Below are positions 8,445 to 17,318 of a stretch of DNA of 64,000 nucleotides, one piece after another; the stretch's first letter is position 1; the number at the start of each line of letters is the position of its first letter. Under the pieces are notes generated by a model. The model made no database searches. It worked only from the letters and a program-made list of their open reading frames with translations, and was not told where the DNA came from. Both the position numbers and the translations under genes were made by a program. Source of the DNA: Arthrobacter crystallopoietes (GTDB lineage: Bacteria > Actinomycetota > Actinomycetes > Actinomycetales > Micrococcaceae); contig NZ_CP072014.1 of the NCBI RefSeq assembly GCF_017603825.1, positions 1,860,001-1,924,000 of the forward strand. Direction: 5' to 3'.

Positions 8445-9758
8445 GTGACTACCGATAACAAGGCACCAGTGCCGGTATGGACACTCGCTACAGAGGCCGT
8501 GAACGTTCCGAGCGTGCTAGGCGACGAGGGCATGACACCTGCCCGACTCGCAGAACTGAGAACAGTTCTGGCAGCGCTTGCGGATTCCCCAATCGCGACG
8601 CTGGAAGCGCATCCGATGTCAGCCAAACGCGATCGGAATGGGGGGATTGCGCTTCATTCGGCCAGTCCGCTCGCTCAGCAGTTATCGCAGCTTGTGGCTG
8701 ATAGCGCGAAGTCTGCGCCCGCGAAGCTAAACGTCGTGGATGGCGGCGAGGTGCTTTATCGAATGGTGGTCCCGGCAAAGGTCGCCGCGCAGGTCGGTAA
8801 GGGACTCGTAAAGCCCATGGCTTCTAAGGCCGCTGCCGGAGGTGTGTACAGTGCGCTGCGCGACTCTACCGGCATCGTAGCCAAAGCAACGTTCGTGCCC
8901 GTTGCTGGCAAGGCCGCTGTTGCAGGTGCTGCAACCGGCTCGGCCGCCACGGCTGGCGTGGCCGTAGCCAGCGCCGGAGCGTTGACAGTGGCCGCGCCAC
9001 TCGTGCTGATGGCCGTCGCGGTCGGTGTCAGCGCCCACGCCGATCACCAACGCCAGCAAGCGATCGAGCGAATCACCGTCCTCCTGGAGCAATTACACGA
9101 AGACAACCTTGAGAAGGAACGCAATGAGCTAGACGGTTGTCGTGACGCGATCGACAAGGCGACATCGATTGTCTTGGACCAGGGCAGAATCGGACTATCG
9201 CTTGGCCTGGATTCCTCGTCGTACGCGATCAGCACTGCGTTCGAACGAGCCAAGCGTCGGCTCATGAAATGGCAAAACTCCCTAGATGCGCTGCCTGATG
9301 GCCCGGTTGAAGTCGGTGCACTGGCCAAATCATTCCCCGGTATCAACGAGGAAGGTGGCGCATTCCGTGCTCACTTGGAGCTTGCACGGCTCGCCATTGC
9401 TCTCAAGCGTCGAGTACTGGTGCTTCAAGCAGTTGAACACGCGCAGCTGGAGGGAACCGACAATCCGTTCAAGAGCTTCATCGGAATATTGCGCGACGAC
9501 GAACGTCGCGTCGACGAGTTGGAAGCAGGCATCAACTCAGTCCTCCTTCGACTGTCCACTCTTGAGTTGAAGCGCCATGGCGGTTTCCGGATCCCTGCAT
9601 TCACGCCAGGCGAGGTGGACGACCTACTCGACGCCGCTTATCGCCTTCGTGCGATAGGAGACGGCCTCAATGTGCGAATCCACCAAGCCGATGTCGCGAT
9701 TGAGATCGAACGAAGCAGCGACGGATCGCTCGTTGTGTTCCCTGCAGTCGCTGTCTAA
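8445..9758 (+). CDS. Unrecognised protein with Ala/Gly hydrophobic segment and helical C-terminus (paralogue A)
   Basis: The product is 437 aa. GTG 8445 was chosen because a GGGGAGGGG ribosome site lies about 8 nt upstream; a longer in-frame start at 8382 overlaps it. The N-terminal ~140 residues are mixed. Residues ~152-198 form an Ala/Gly/Val-rich hydrophobic stretch long enough to enter a membrane. From ~203 the protein is strongly helical and charged, starting with QQAIERI. The same layout and motif (QQAMDEI) occur in the protein at 27796-29052. No domain of known function was recognised. It is convergent with a RecB-like nuclease/helicase. A membrane-active, defence-type role is only a guess. 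Confidence 0.7.
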   Translation: MTTDNKAPVPVWTLATEAVNVPSVLGDEGMTPARLAELRTVLAALADSPIATLEAHPMSAKRDRNGGIALHSASPLAQQLSQLVADSAKSAPAKLNVVDGGEVLYRMVVPAKVAAQVGKGLVKPMASKAAAGGVYSALRDSTGIVAKATFVPVAGKAAVAGAATGSAATAGVAVASAGALTVAAPLVLMAVAVGVSAHADHQRQQAIERITVLLEQLHEDNLEKERNELDGCRDAIDKATSIVLDQGRIGLSLGLDSSSYAISTAFERAKRRLMKWQNSLDALPDGPVEVGALAKSFPGINEEGGAFRAHLELARLAIALKRRVLVLQAVEHAQLEGTDNPFKSFIGILRDDERRVDELEAGINSVLLRLSTLELKRHGGFRIPAFTPGEVDDLLDAAYRLRAIGDGLNVRIHQADVAIEIERSSDGSLVVFPAVAV

Positions 9759-9800
9759 CCGCGCTGGTACCGTCAGGAGCTGACATTTCTTGCTGCGTAT

Positions 9801-9853
9801 TGTCCTGTCCCCGGTGATGCTGTTTCGAGGGCAGCATCACCGGGGACAGGACA
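9801..9853. terminator. 22-bp perfect hairpin, bidirectional terminator
   Basis: Positions 9801-9822 and 9832-9853 are perfect inverted repeats of 22 bp around a 9-nt loop. The hairpin sits between the stop codons of two convergent genes (9758 and 9871), so it most likely ends transcription from both sides. The stem is unusually long and uninterrupted for a terminator. Confidence 0.75.
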
Positions 9854-9870
9854 TCTTGAGACGCGAGCTG

Positions 9871-12800
9871 TTAGTGACCTTCGGACAACCCGATGAATGC
9901 ACCAAGCTCCGCTAGAGCATGTGGTTGTTTGGGCAGATAGTGCGTCAAATGGGGCGAGCGTATAAGCACAGTGCGCCATTTTGCACGGGACACGGCCACG
10001 TTAATTCGATTCCGGTTGAGCAGGAACTCCATTCCTCGCGCTGCAGTCCGTGGCTCAGAACAAGCCATTGAAACAACGACGACGGGGGCCTCCTGCCCTT
10101 GGAATTTATCGACGGTGCCGACTCGCGCCGCTTCGAGACCGGCGTTGTCGAGCACACGCCGGAGCAGCTCCACCTGCGCGTTATAAGCAGCGACCACTAG
10201 GACGTCCGATGCCGCTAAAGGCCTTGGAACAACTCCTTCCTCGTCGACCCATGCCAGTCCGACATGCCGTCGGACCTGACGGACCACTTCATCTGCCTCC
10301 TCTGACGACGAGGTAGTCCTGTTCTCATGGTCAACGAATAAGGTCTCTACGCCGGCGGGCTCTCGCTCCATGTTTCGTTGGGAAGCGGCATCGGCAGAGC
10401 TGAGCCTTCCCCCATACGATAGACGGGACACGAAGTTACATAGCTCGGGGTGCATACGCCATGACTGGTCGAGGAAGTAGCCGAATTCGGACGGGAGCAC
10501 GGGCTTCTCCTGAGTGAGCCAGCCGAGTGCAGATCGGTTTACCGGTGCCGGGTGCTTACCTTGAGTGACCTGTGGCAGCTGATTCGGATCCCCTAGCAGG
10601 AGGAGCCGGCGGGAGTTGTGCGCAGCAGCCATAGTGTAAGCGAGCGAGTACTGACCGGCTTCGTCCACGACCATAAGGTCGAATTCGACATCGAGAGCCG
10701 GGTCGGTGAAGGTCCAAGCCGTACCGCCGACTACTACGCCTGAGGCCTTCTTAGCGAAGTCACGAAATGAATTGCCCTTAGCGAGCGTGGTCCAGAGCCG
10801 CACCCCATCGCCTTCGGGGACTTTACCCACGCAGTCGTTACTGAGACCTGCCTCCACTACACTGTCGAGCAAGTTTTCGACCACCGCGTGTGACTGAGCG
10901 ACAACGCCGATACGCCAGCCCTGTTCGACAAGGGCTTTGATGACCCGGGCGCCTACATACGTCTTTCCAGTTCCTGGAGGGCCCTGAACCGCTACGTAAG
11001 AGTGGTCAATCCTTTTAAGGGCCCTAACGGCTGCGGAGACGTAGTCGTGGCCGGCTACCCCAGCCAACGCATTGGCAAACAGATTGTTGGGTGATCGCCG
11101 TCGCAGTAGTTCAAACACGCAGTGTCTCGGCAGCTCGGGGTAGGTTTCGAGTAAACGCCGGGCCAAACCATGGATTGCGTCCTTGAGCTTGTCCGCAGGC
11201 ACCGGCATACGGGGAGCCAACGCCATAGGAAACTGCTCATAGCCCTCTTTGTCGACTTCATCGAAGATGATCGTCGACTGCCCGTTTTCACCAAGATCGA
11301 CGGAAATGATCTCGGTATTCCTGAAATGACCTCTCAGGTTGCGCATTTGTGACTCGTCCGCGGACAGCTTCGCAGGCCACGGATCTTCGAATATCCGAAC
11401 GTACCGCGCATCTTTCTTTAGGCTCGTCGGGATGAACCGGGATCCGTCCGCCAACCTGCCGGAGGCACGAATCCGTCGGCGCGGATATAAGCGGGCAGAC
11501 TTCCTCGCCCAATCGGCTTCGACAGTGCATTCCTCGATGAGGAAGACGTCGCGGTGGTCTTGCCAGTCCTCGACATCATCGTTGAGCCGGTCGAAGTGTT
11601 CTCGGAATGCGGTGTTGTTCTCGCGACGGTGATAAGCCAAGGCGGCCTCGACCAAGGTCAGCACGATATCTTCACCCGACCATTCGGATTCATCGGGCAG
11701 GGCGGCGACGAGATCGCCCATGGCGACCTCAAGCTCGGAAGGCTCAGTCAGGGGACGCGGATCGCTCCCTTCCTCGGCGGCGCCACTGACGTCTGGGTGC
11801 CGAAGGCTTTGTAGCCAATCACGCAATCTTAACGTTGAGAGGCAGTCATAGTGGTTATAGTCTTCGATCGAGCGCCAAATGCGGTCTGCAGCTTGCTGAT
11901 TCTTCGAGATGATGGCATCGCAGAACTCTTCGTATGCGACGACGGATGCGCCGGCGTCCTTGACATCACCAGTTCGAAGTTCATCGCCCATGTAGAGCGG
12001 CTCCAACTTCTTGATGGAGTAGGAGGTAGCTGCGATGCGCAAGCTGCGCCGAACGACCGCGTATAGGTCCACCAGGACGTTGTTACGGAGCCAGTCGTCG
12101 ATGGCATGTTCGCCGCCAGGATAAGTGTGCGACAGTCGTTTCAACGCTGTACGCTCGTAGGCCGCGTAATGGTAGATATGCATGTCAGGATGCTGCGCGC
12201 GCCGCTTCTGAACGTAGTCCACGAAGTCTAGGAATGCTTGCCTTTCCTGCTTGCGATCGTGCGCAACGAACTTTACAAAGACAGGCTCCAGCCCATCAAC
12301 TGGTGCCTCGATGACACCGAATAAATACTCGATGCCCCAGTCACCGGTTGCCGTGTCCTGCCACAATGGATCGCCCTCGAAATCGAAGAAGATGTCTCCT
12401 TCGGAGGGCCGGGGAATGGAGTGAAGGTTGTGTCCGGGCAAGACTTTGTACTTAGGGCATTCTTCGCTATCTGCTCCGGCCTGCATGACGGCTTGGTCAA
12501 CGAGCCTCGCAAAATATGCGTCGCCTTGTGCAGGGTCTGCGAGTGCTAGGTCTTTGACCGTGCTTATTCCTTGCGCCATCAACTCCTGACGGCGCGAGGT
12601 ACGCATTCCAGCTATGCAGAACAAATCGTCGTTAGCTTCGATGGCTTCGCTGCAATAGTCGCAAGTGCCGCAAACCGAAAAGTTTTCTCCAAACCATTCA
12701 ACCGGGAGTCCTGCACTTCTATGGCCAGACGCCATTTTCAGCAGGCGGCCGAACTGCTCCCGGTAGACGGGAAGGAGGTCTACAACGGCATGGTTGGATT

Positions 12801-13383
12801 CTTCCAACGTGCCGAGCACCAGAGTGACCTCTGGCGCGACTTGGAAACCCAACTTGAGAAGCTGATCGGCGTAGCTGGCGAGTTGCAAGAGTGCAGTGGT
12901 TTTTGGGTGCCGCGCAAGCTTCGTGTCATAGACTGCGTATGCGCCATTCGGCTGCTTGACTAGGAAGTCTGCCTTTCCGTGAAAAACGCCATCGAAGAAT
13001 GAGGCCTGAAAGACGACGTCAGCTCCGGCTCGAAGGGCGTCAACGGTTTCGTCGTGCTTGCGGATGTAAGCCTCTCGTACACCTTGAGAACGCTCGGCTG
13101 CTGTCACCTCTTCTACGATGTAGACTCCAGTGCCCTTCGCGGGGTTCCAACGCCCAAACTGGTTCACGTACCGGACAAGTACCTTCTTCTCGTGGGTGTC
13201 GCCCAGCCTGCTCGTCCGGTCCAACATAGCGTCGATAGCGAAATCGGGCTTTGGCGACCATTTAAGGGCGATGTCCAACCGCCGCAACGTGGCGAACTGA
13301 CAGGTGCTGAAGAGCACTAAATCGCTTGCAGAAAATACGACGTCTAGGCCGTTTGATGCGTCAGTAGATGGCAAAGTGAACAA
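9871..13383 (-). CDS. TM0106-family RecB-like nuclease / SF1 helicase
   Basis: The product is about 1170 aa. Near residues 135-160 a RecB/Cas4-like PD-(D/E)xK core is visible (KADF, then YDTK), followed by a Cys cluster (CGTCDYC) that may bind a metal. A middle RNase H-like stretch begins at FFDFEGD. The C-terminal half is a Dna2/Upf1-type SF1 helicase: Walker A GPPGTGKT near residue 798, VDEAGQ near 903, GDPNQLPQ, and a final RNRINVAVSRAK motif. The first in-frame start (TTG at 13395) overlaps the TTGGGGGA ribosome site, so TTG 13383 is the likelier start. The family is common in genome-defence islands and may repair or degrade DNA. Confidence 0.88.
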   Translation of the reverse strand: MFTLPSTDASNGLDVVFSASDLVLFSTCQFATLRRLDIALKWSPKPDFAIDAMLDRTSRLGDTHEKKVLVRYVNQFGRWNPAKGTGVYIVEEVTAAERSQGVREAYIRKHDETVDALRAGADVVFQASFFDGVFHGKADFLVKQPNGAYAVYDTKLARHPKTTALLQLASYADQLLKLGFQVAPEVTLVLGTLEESNHAVVDLLPVYREQFGRLLKMASGHRSAGLPVEWFGENFSVCGTCDYCSEAIEANDDLFCIAGMRTSRRQELMAQGISTVKDLALADPAQGDAYFARLVDQAVMQAGADSEECPKYKVLPGHNLHSIPRPSEGDIFFDFEGDPLWQDTATGDWGIEYLFGVIEAPVDGLEPVFVKFVAHDRKQERQAFLDFVDYVQKRRAQHPDMHIYHYAAYERTALKRLSHTYPGGEHAIDDWLRNNVLVDLYAVVRRSLRIAATSYSIKKLEPLYMGDELRTGDVKDAGASVVAYEEFCDAIISKNQQAADRIWRSIEDYNHYDCLSTLRLRDWLQSLRHPDVSGAAEEGSDPRPLTEPSELEVAMGDLVAALPDESEWSGEDIVLTLVEAALAYHRRENNTAFREHFDRLNDDVEDWQDHRDVFLIEECTVEADWARKSARLYPRRRIRASGRLADGSRFIPTSLKKDARYVRIFEDPWPAKLSADESQMRNLRGHFRNTEIISVDLGENGQSTIIFDEVDKEGYEQFPMALAPRMPVPADKLKDAIHGLARRLLETYPELPRHCVFELLRRRSPNNLFANALAGVAGHDYVSAAVRALKRIDHSYVAVQGPPGTGKTYVGARVIKALVEQGWRIGVVAQSHAVVENLLDSVVEAGLSNDCVGKVPEGDGVRLWTTLAKGNSFRDFAKKASGVVVGGTAWTFTDPALDVEFDLMVVDEAGQYSLAYTMAAAHNSRRLLLLGDPNQLPQVTQGKHPAPVNRSALGWLTQEKPVLPSEFGYFLDQSWRMHPELCNFVSRLSYGGRLSSADAASQRNMEREPAGVETLFVDHENRTTSSSEEADEVVRQVRRHVGLAWVDEEGVVPRPLAASDVLVVAAYNAQVELLRRVLDNAGLEAARVGTVDKFQGQEAPVVVVSMACSEPRTAARGMEFLLNRNRINVAVSRAKWRTVLIRSPHLTHYLPKQPHALAELGAFIGLSEGH

Positions 13384-13567
13384 AATTTCCCCCAATATTT
13401 GAACAAACCAAGTTTAGTGCAGGCACGGTACTAGTGGCAGCTGGGGCTCATATGCGTCATTGTCGGTAGAGCCAAACGCAGTCGAGCGGAGCCGAGCAGT
13501 CTCAATGAAGCCTTCGCACTGATTGTGCGTGATCCTGCAGGTTGAGTTCAGCGAAGAAGTCTCCCGT

Positions 13568-13957
13568 TCACCAGTCGCGGAAGCCATCGTGGCCAGCTCT
13601 GCTTACCGAGTCCACGCGCCATTCATAACCGCATTCTTCGTTCTGGCAGGCCCAGTCGGGCTCGTCTGGCCCAATGACACACCCGGCCATGACAGCTTTA
13701 GGCGCAGGTTTGTCCGGCTGAGGAACCCACATGCCGAAACGCACCGGCCAGGCCTCATGACCGCATCTGGGACACATGGTCGTTCCGTCTTTGGCCACCT
13801 TCGGTTTTTTCTTCTCGACAGCTGCCCAGCGGCCAAAGGCGCGGAGGACTTCCTCTTTCGAGTAGCCGAAGAGACCCGCCGCGGTTTCCACAGGGACTCC
13901 GCGCCGGCGGAGCTCAGCCAAGGCGTTCCACTCGGGGGTGTTCCTCAAATCGCGCAT
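13568..13957 (-). CDS. Small zinc-ribbon protein
   Basis: The product is 129 aa. ATG 13957 lies inside the 3' end of the upstream gene (13-nt overlap) and has AAGGAA about 10 nt before it, so translation is probably coupled. The N-terminal half is helical and HTH-like (WNALAELRRRG... FGYSKEEVLRAF). The C-terminal half holds CPRC and, 41 residues on, CQNEEC, a zinc-ribbon-like pairing. The Trp-rich tail resembles zinc-ribbon nucleic-acid-binding modules. It is the last gene of the array that begins with ARPP-1 at 19755. Function unknown. Confidence 0.7.
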   Translation of the reverse strand: MRDLRNTPEWNALAELRRRGVPVETAAGLFGYSKEEVLRAFGRWAAVEKKKPKVAKDGTTMCPRCGHEAWPVRFGMWVPQPDKPAPKAVMAGCVIGPDEPDWACQNEECGYEWRVDSVSRAGHDGFRDW

Positions 13958-15054
13958 GCCGGAATTTCCTTTTCGTGCTGGTCAACAACGTGCTGCTGGT
14001 CTTCGGCAGCACGGACCGCTGCGGACCAGCCGCCGAAGAAGTTTCGAACGGACGCTTCGGCGGGCCGCTTCACGCCTGCTGCCTTTTCGCTGGAGGCCCA
14101 TGGACCGTAGCGTTCGACGCTTGGGTGCAGGTCGAGAAGTCTCATCTCTTGGACGAAGGAGTCAATCGCATCCTGGTACTCGGCTTCGGAGAATTTGACG
14201 AGACCCGGCGGGCGTCCAATATTGGCGGTGGCTAGGCCCATCGATTCCAGTGCGGAATTCCAGTACTTGTAGCGGCCCATGAGTGTCTGGCGCGTAGGTG
14301 GCCAAGGCGTGGAACCTTGCCTGGATTCCCAGCCGAGCGCGGGTACCAGTTCATCACGGAGCTCTTCATAACGCGCGCCGGTAATCGTGGTTTCGGGGTG
14401 CTGGGCGACATGCCTATGAGCAGCCCCGATGATGCCCAGAATGGTGGCCACGTCGTCGTCGCTAGCAGTTCCGCCCCTGAGGATCCGTGCGAGTTCTTCC
14501 ATCAGCTCCAGGTCCACGTGTACTGCGGCGTACTCGGGATCCGGCGCCAGCCCCAGCTCGGCGCCAACCAGATAGTAGACGCCAGCTTTGATGACTGCGT
14601 CCGAAAAAACGTTCTGCGCTTGATGATTGAACACGATGCCCGCTGTGCGGAGGACTGAATCAGCAAGTTCCTCATCCATGGCAGGGAACACGAATTTCAG
14701 CCTGGCAAGGGTCTGCGGCTTGGTGCATCCTTGCGCCGCGATGCGCCTGGCGGACTCGCCGTATTTACCCATGAATGCTTCTGCAGCGGCCCGTGCCAGT
14801 GCTTGCCGCGCGTCCAGGCGCTTCTGCCGCGACTCCTGAGCAAGGCTGCCGCCGATCTTAGTGACGATCTGGCGGACTCGTTCGCGCGTGACTCCATAAT
14901 CGGAGCCGATGGCTTCCAGCGTTTCGCCGTCGATGTAGCGCCGCACCCAGATGGCATTGCGCTGGGCTTGCGTGAGCTGCTGTCCGGAAACGGCAGCTTC
15001 GACCGGGCTGATCCCGGAGACACCGGCGGGAGCCGGCGGAAGGGTTAGAGTCAT
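13945..15054 (-). CDS. Sigma-70 region-4-like HTH protein
   Basis: The product is 369 aa, starting at ATG 15054 with GGAG upstream. Residues ~30-70 carry a sigma region 4 type HTH (DGETLEAIGSDYGVTRERVRQI), as in the C-terminal part of housekeeping sigma factors. No region 2 is present, so it should not act as an ordinary sigma factor. The remaining ~300 residues are mostly helical, with a Trp-containing module (RYKYWNSALESMG) resembling homing-endonuclease-associated DNA-binding repeats. It overlaps the zinc-ribbon gene downstream and follows an RNase HI-like gene, which suggests a nucleic-acid-binding partner in the same array. Confidence 0.75.
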   Translation of the reverse strand: MTLTLPPAPAGVSGISPVEAAVSGQQLTQAQRNAIWVRRYIDGETLEAIGSDYGVTRERVRQIVTKIGGSLAQESRQKRLDARQALARAAAEAFMGKYGESARRIAAQGCTKPQTLARLKFVFPAMDEELADSVLRTAGIVFNHQAQNVFSDAVIKAGVYYLVGAELGLAPDPEYAAVHVDLELMEELARILRGGTASDDDVATILGIIGAAHRHVAQHPETTITGARYEELRDELVPALGWESRQGSTPWPPTRQTLMGRYKYWNSALESMGLATANIGRPPGLVKFSEAEYQDAIDSFVQEMRLLDLHPSVERYGPWASSEKAAGVKRPAEASVRNFFGGWSAAVRAAEDQQHVVDQHEKEIPACAI

Positions 15055-15184
15055 GCAATCTCCTCGGGTAGGAAACAGGGTCAGGAACGTTGCCAGGGGA
15101 AGTCCTGTTCGTTCTGGTTAAGGTTTATCAGCCGCCACTGACAGGATTTGAGCTCGGGCAACTGCTGCGGGCCGGAACAATGAT

Positions 15185-16111
15185 CTAGGCGGCCAGCGCC
15201 ACGTGCGAACTGAGAAGCTGACACTCTGCTTCCTCACGGACTGCAGCAGCGAGGCGGTCCGTTTCTTCCGGAGACAATCCGGCTTCCCGGCATCGCCGGG
15301 CGAGCACGGCCATTCGGTCAGCGAAGGTGTTCAACGGATCGCCTGAATGCCCTTTGACCCACCGGAAATGCACGTCCGCGTGCTTGGTCAACTCGCGGAT
15401 GCGCAGGACTTCGCTCGCGCAGCGGCCGTTTGACGACGGCGGCTCGAAACCTTGCTGCAGCAGCATCCGCAGTGCCAACTGACTATCCGTGCTGACGGTG
15501 ACCGCGCTTCGGCCGTCGAGGGCACCCGTATAAGCGCTCCGGGCAGCAAGGAGAGCGAAACGAAGGGCACGCAGCTCGCCTTCGAGGACATTGCCGACGT
15601 CCACGGCTTTGTATCCGAGGACAGGCCCAACGCTTCCCGCGAACGTCAGGACCCAGCCGTGGCCTACCCAGCGGGAGCCCCTGCCCCGCGATGCATCCGT
15701 GGCAATTTCGACGGCGGTGAACAAGCTATCGACGCAGGAACGCACAGCGTCGTCCATAGCCGTGATGGCAGCAACCGGCGGATAGAAGGCTGACACGGCC
15801 AGCCCCAGCTGGCGCAGCGACTCGGCCGTGTCCTCGCTTGTGCAGAAGATATCTACTTGATTGGAACCCCTCAGCAGGCGTACGGCGTCGTGCATTTCAT
15901 TGAGCAGTTTTCCTCGGTTAGCACCACAGGCTGTCGGCTCCATAGCTCCGGAGCGAATGCCAAGGACACGTTCGCCTTGTGTCCGTGCCGCGGCCCAGAT
16001 GTAATGACCGTGCTGCTGCCTAACATGAACGGAGATCCCGCTGCGGACGGATACTTCGTCCGCAGCACTAATGAACCGACGGACTGGTGGAACGGGTACT
16101 GGAAACTGCAT
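15185..16111 (-). CDS. RNase HI-like protein
   Basis: The product is 308 aa; ATG 16111 follows GGGAGG. The C-terminal ~170 residues form an RNase H fold with all four acidic catalytic positions: Asp139 (ATDAS), Glu179 (LEGEL), Asp209 (STDSQ) and Asp265 (FADR), plus His255 in VKGHSGD. It should therefore be able to cleave RNA in RNA-DNA hybrids. The N-terminal ~130 residues have no recognised domain and may carry specificity. The gene lies 48 bp behind a small gene in the ADP-ribose-related array, an unusual setting for RNase HI. Confidence 0.82.
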   Translation of the reverse strand: MQFPVPVPPVRRFISAADEVSVRSGISVHVRQQHGHYIWAAARTQGERVLGIRSGAMEPTACGANRGKLLNEMHDAVRLLRGSNQVDIFCTSEDTAESLRQLGLAVSAFYPPVAAITAMDDAVRSCVDSLFTAVEIATDASRGRGSRWVGHGWVLTFAGSVGPVLGYKAVDVGNVLEGELRALRFALLAARSAYTGALDGRSAVTVSTDSQLALRMLLQQGFEPPSSNGRCASEVLRIRELTKHADVHFRWVKGHSGDPLNTFADRMAVLARRCREAGLSPEETDRLAAAVREEAECQLLSSHVALAA

Positions 16112-16159
16112 GGCGACCTCCCTGGCCTGGTAGTTGGTTTGGCGGTGTTGTTCCCTTTC

Positions 16160-16423
16160 TTAGATTCGTTGGGATATCTGCGGTCGGCTGAGTTTGCTGA
16201 GCTCCCTCAAGATCTTGGCGCCTTCGACGTCGTAGACCTCTGTCAGATTGGCGATGGGACGGCCGGTCGTCCGCGTCAGGAAGGCCAGCGCGGCCTCTTT
16301 GGAACGAAACCCAGCACGCCGCAAGCCGTGAATAATTTCCAGCTTCTTGGCGTCGCCCAGCAGTAGCCTCACCGGTTTGCGCTGGTCATTGCCCGTGTCG
16401 AAAATTGCATAGCCGTCGCTCAT
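16160..16423 (-). CDS. Small protein of unknown function
   Basis: The product is 87 aa. ATG 16423 is the second of two adjacent ATGs; its spacing from TTGGGGGA matches that of the ARPP-1 gene at 19755, so it is preferred. The frame stays open further upstream, to 16630, and overlaps the preceding gene, so a longer form cannot be excluded. The middle is rich in basic helical sequence (RRAGFRSKEAALAFL). No family was recognised. It sits in the array between the 245-aa zinc-finger protein and the RNase HI-like gene. Confidence 0.6.
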   Translation of the reverse strand: MSDGYAIFDTGNDQRKPVRLLLGDAKKLEIIHGLRRAGFRSKEAALAFLTRTTGRPIANLTEVYDVEGAKILRELSKLSRPQISQRI

Positions 16424-16580
16424 CATTCCCCCAAGAATGTTCGTCGTTCTGACGTGGCAGCTGATGCCTGCCCCCGTGATTTCACAGTAGGGCTTGCCAC
16501 TGACATTTTTACGGGCAGCCATCGCGAGTACGACGGCGATGGAGACTTTCCGCCTTCGCGGAAGTCGGTGAGACGACGGC

Positions 16581-17318
16581 TTACAGCTCTGGCGGAGCCG
16601 TTGCAACATGCCAGCTAAGTTGGCGGACATCCGGGCAGGACCGGCCGTGTCTGAGGCCAGCCAGCACTTCCCCGGCAGTGAGCTGCGGTCCGGTGCGCAT
16701 ACTGCTCCAGTTGGGGCAGGACGTATCCGGTGCGTTCCAGCCGGCCGCCTTCAACACGTCACCGTGCAGCGGCCAGGTGTCTCCGGGTAGATAGTCATTC
16801 GACACGATCTCGCACCAGTAGCCCTCTTCGTCCAAGGCGACCTGAGCGTAGGGTGCACAGGCGTCTTCCGTTGACTCTCCGTACTCGACCAGGACGAAGT
16901 CACCATCCTTGAGCCACTCGATGTCCTCGGCCAGCGCCAGCGTGGCGCCCTGCCAGTAAAGTTCCATCTCATCCGGATGCGGTTCTGTCTCCTTCGCAGC
17001 TGGAGCCGGCGAGGCGAGGGGCCACATACATGTTCCGCCGAAACGGCCTTCGCCCGCCTGATAGGCAGCCCCGTCAACGTATGCGATGCCGCGCTCGGCA
17101 ACCTCCCGGCACAGGCTACCGTCCTCGTGTTCTGCGCCTCGGCCGGAGGCGCTGATACGGTCCGCTTGGTCTTCGAAGCCGTTGAACATCCGGACCTTGC
17201 GGCCCATGACATGGGTGGCACGGTCCGTGCATGCCGGGCACAAGTAATTCCGCGGGATCAAATGCTCCGGCCTGTCGCCACCGCAATGCGGGCAGGCCCG
17301 CCCCAGCCCGCTGTTCAC
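16581..17318 (-). CDS. Protein with N-terminal zinc-finger motif, unknown function
   Basis: The product is 245 aa. Its GTG start (17318) overlaps the TGA stop of the upstream ADP-ribosylglycohydrolase gene in a GTGA arrangement, so the two are translationally coupled. An N-terminal CPHC/CPAC pair (residues 9-30) forms a likely zinc knuckle. The rest is acidic and Trp-rich (DGDFVLVEYGE, GYWCEIVSNDYLPG) with no recognised enzyme motif. Tight coupling to a de-ADP-ribosylating enzyme suggests it works on the same substrate or complex; this is inference from gene order. Confidence 0.75.
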   Translation of the reverse strand: MNSGLGRACPHCGGDRPEHLIPRNYLCPACTDRATHVMGRKVRMFNGFEDQADRISASGRGAEHEDGSLCREVAERGIAYVDGAAYQAGEGRFGGTCMWPLASPAPAAKETEPHPDEMELYWQGATLALAEDIEWLKDGDFVLVEYGESTEDACAPYAQVALDEEGYWCEIVSNDYLPGDTWPLHGDVLKAAGWNAPDTSCPNWSSMRTGPQLTAGEVLAGLRHGRSCPDVRQLSWHVATAPPEL

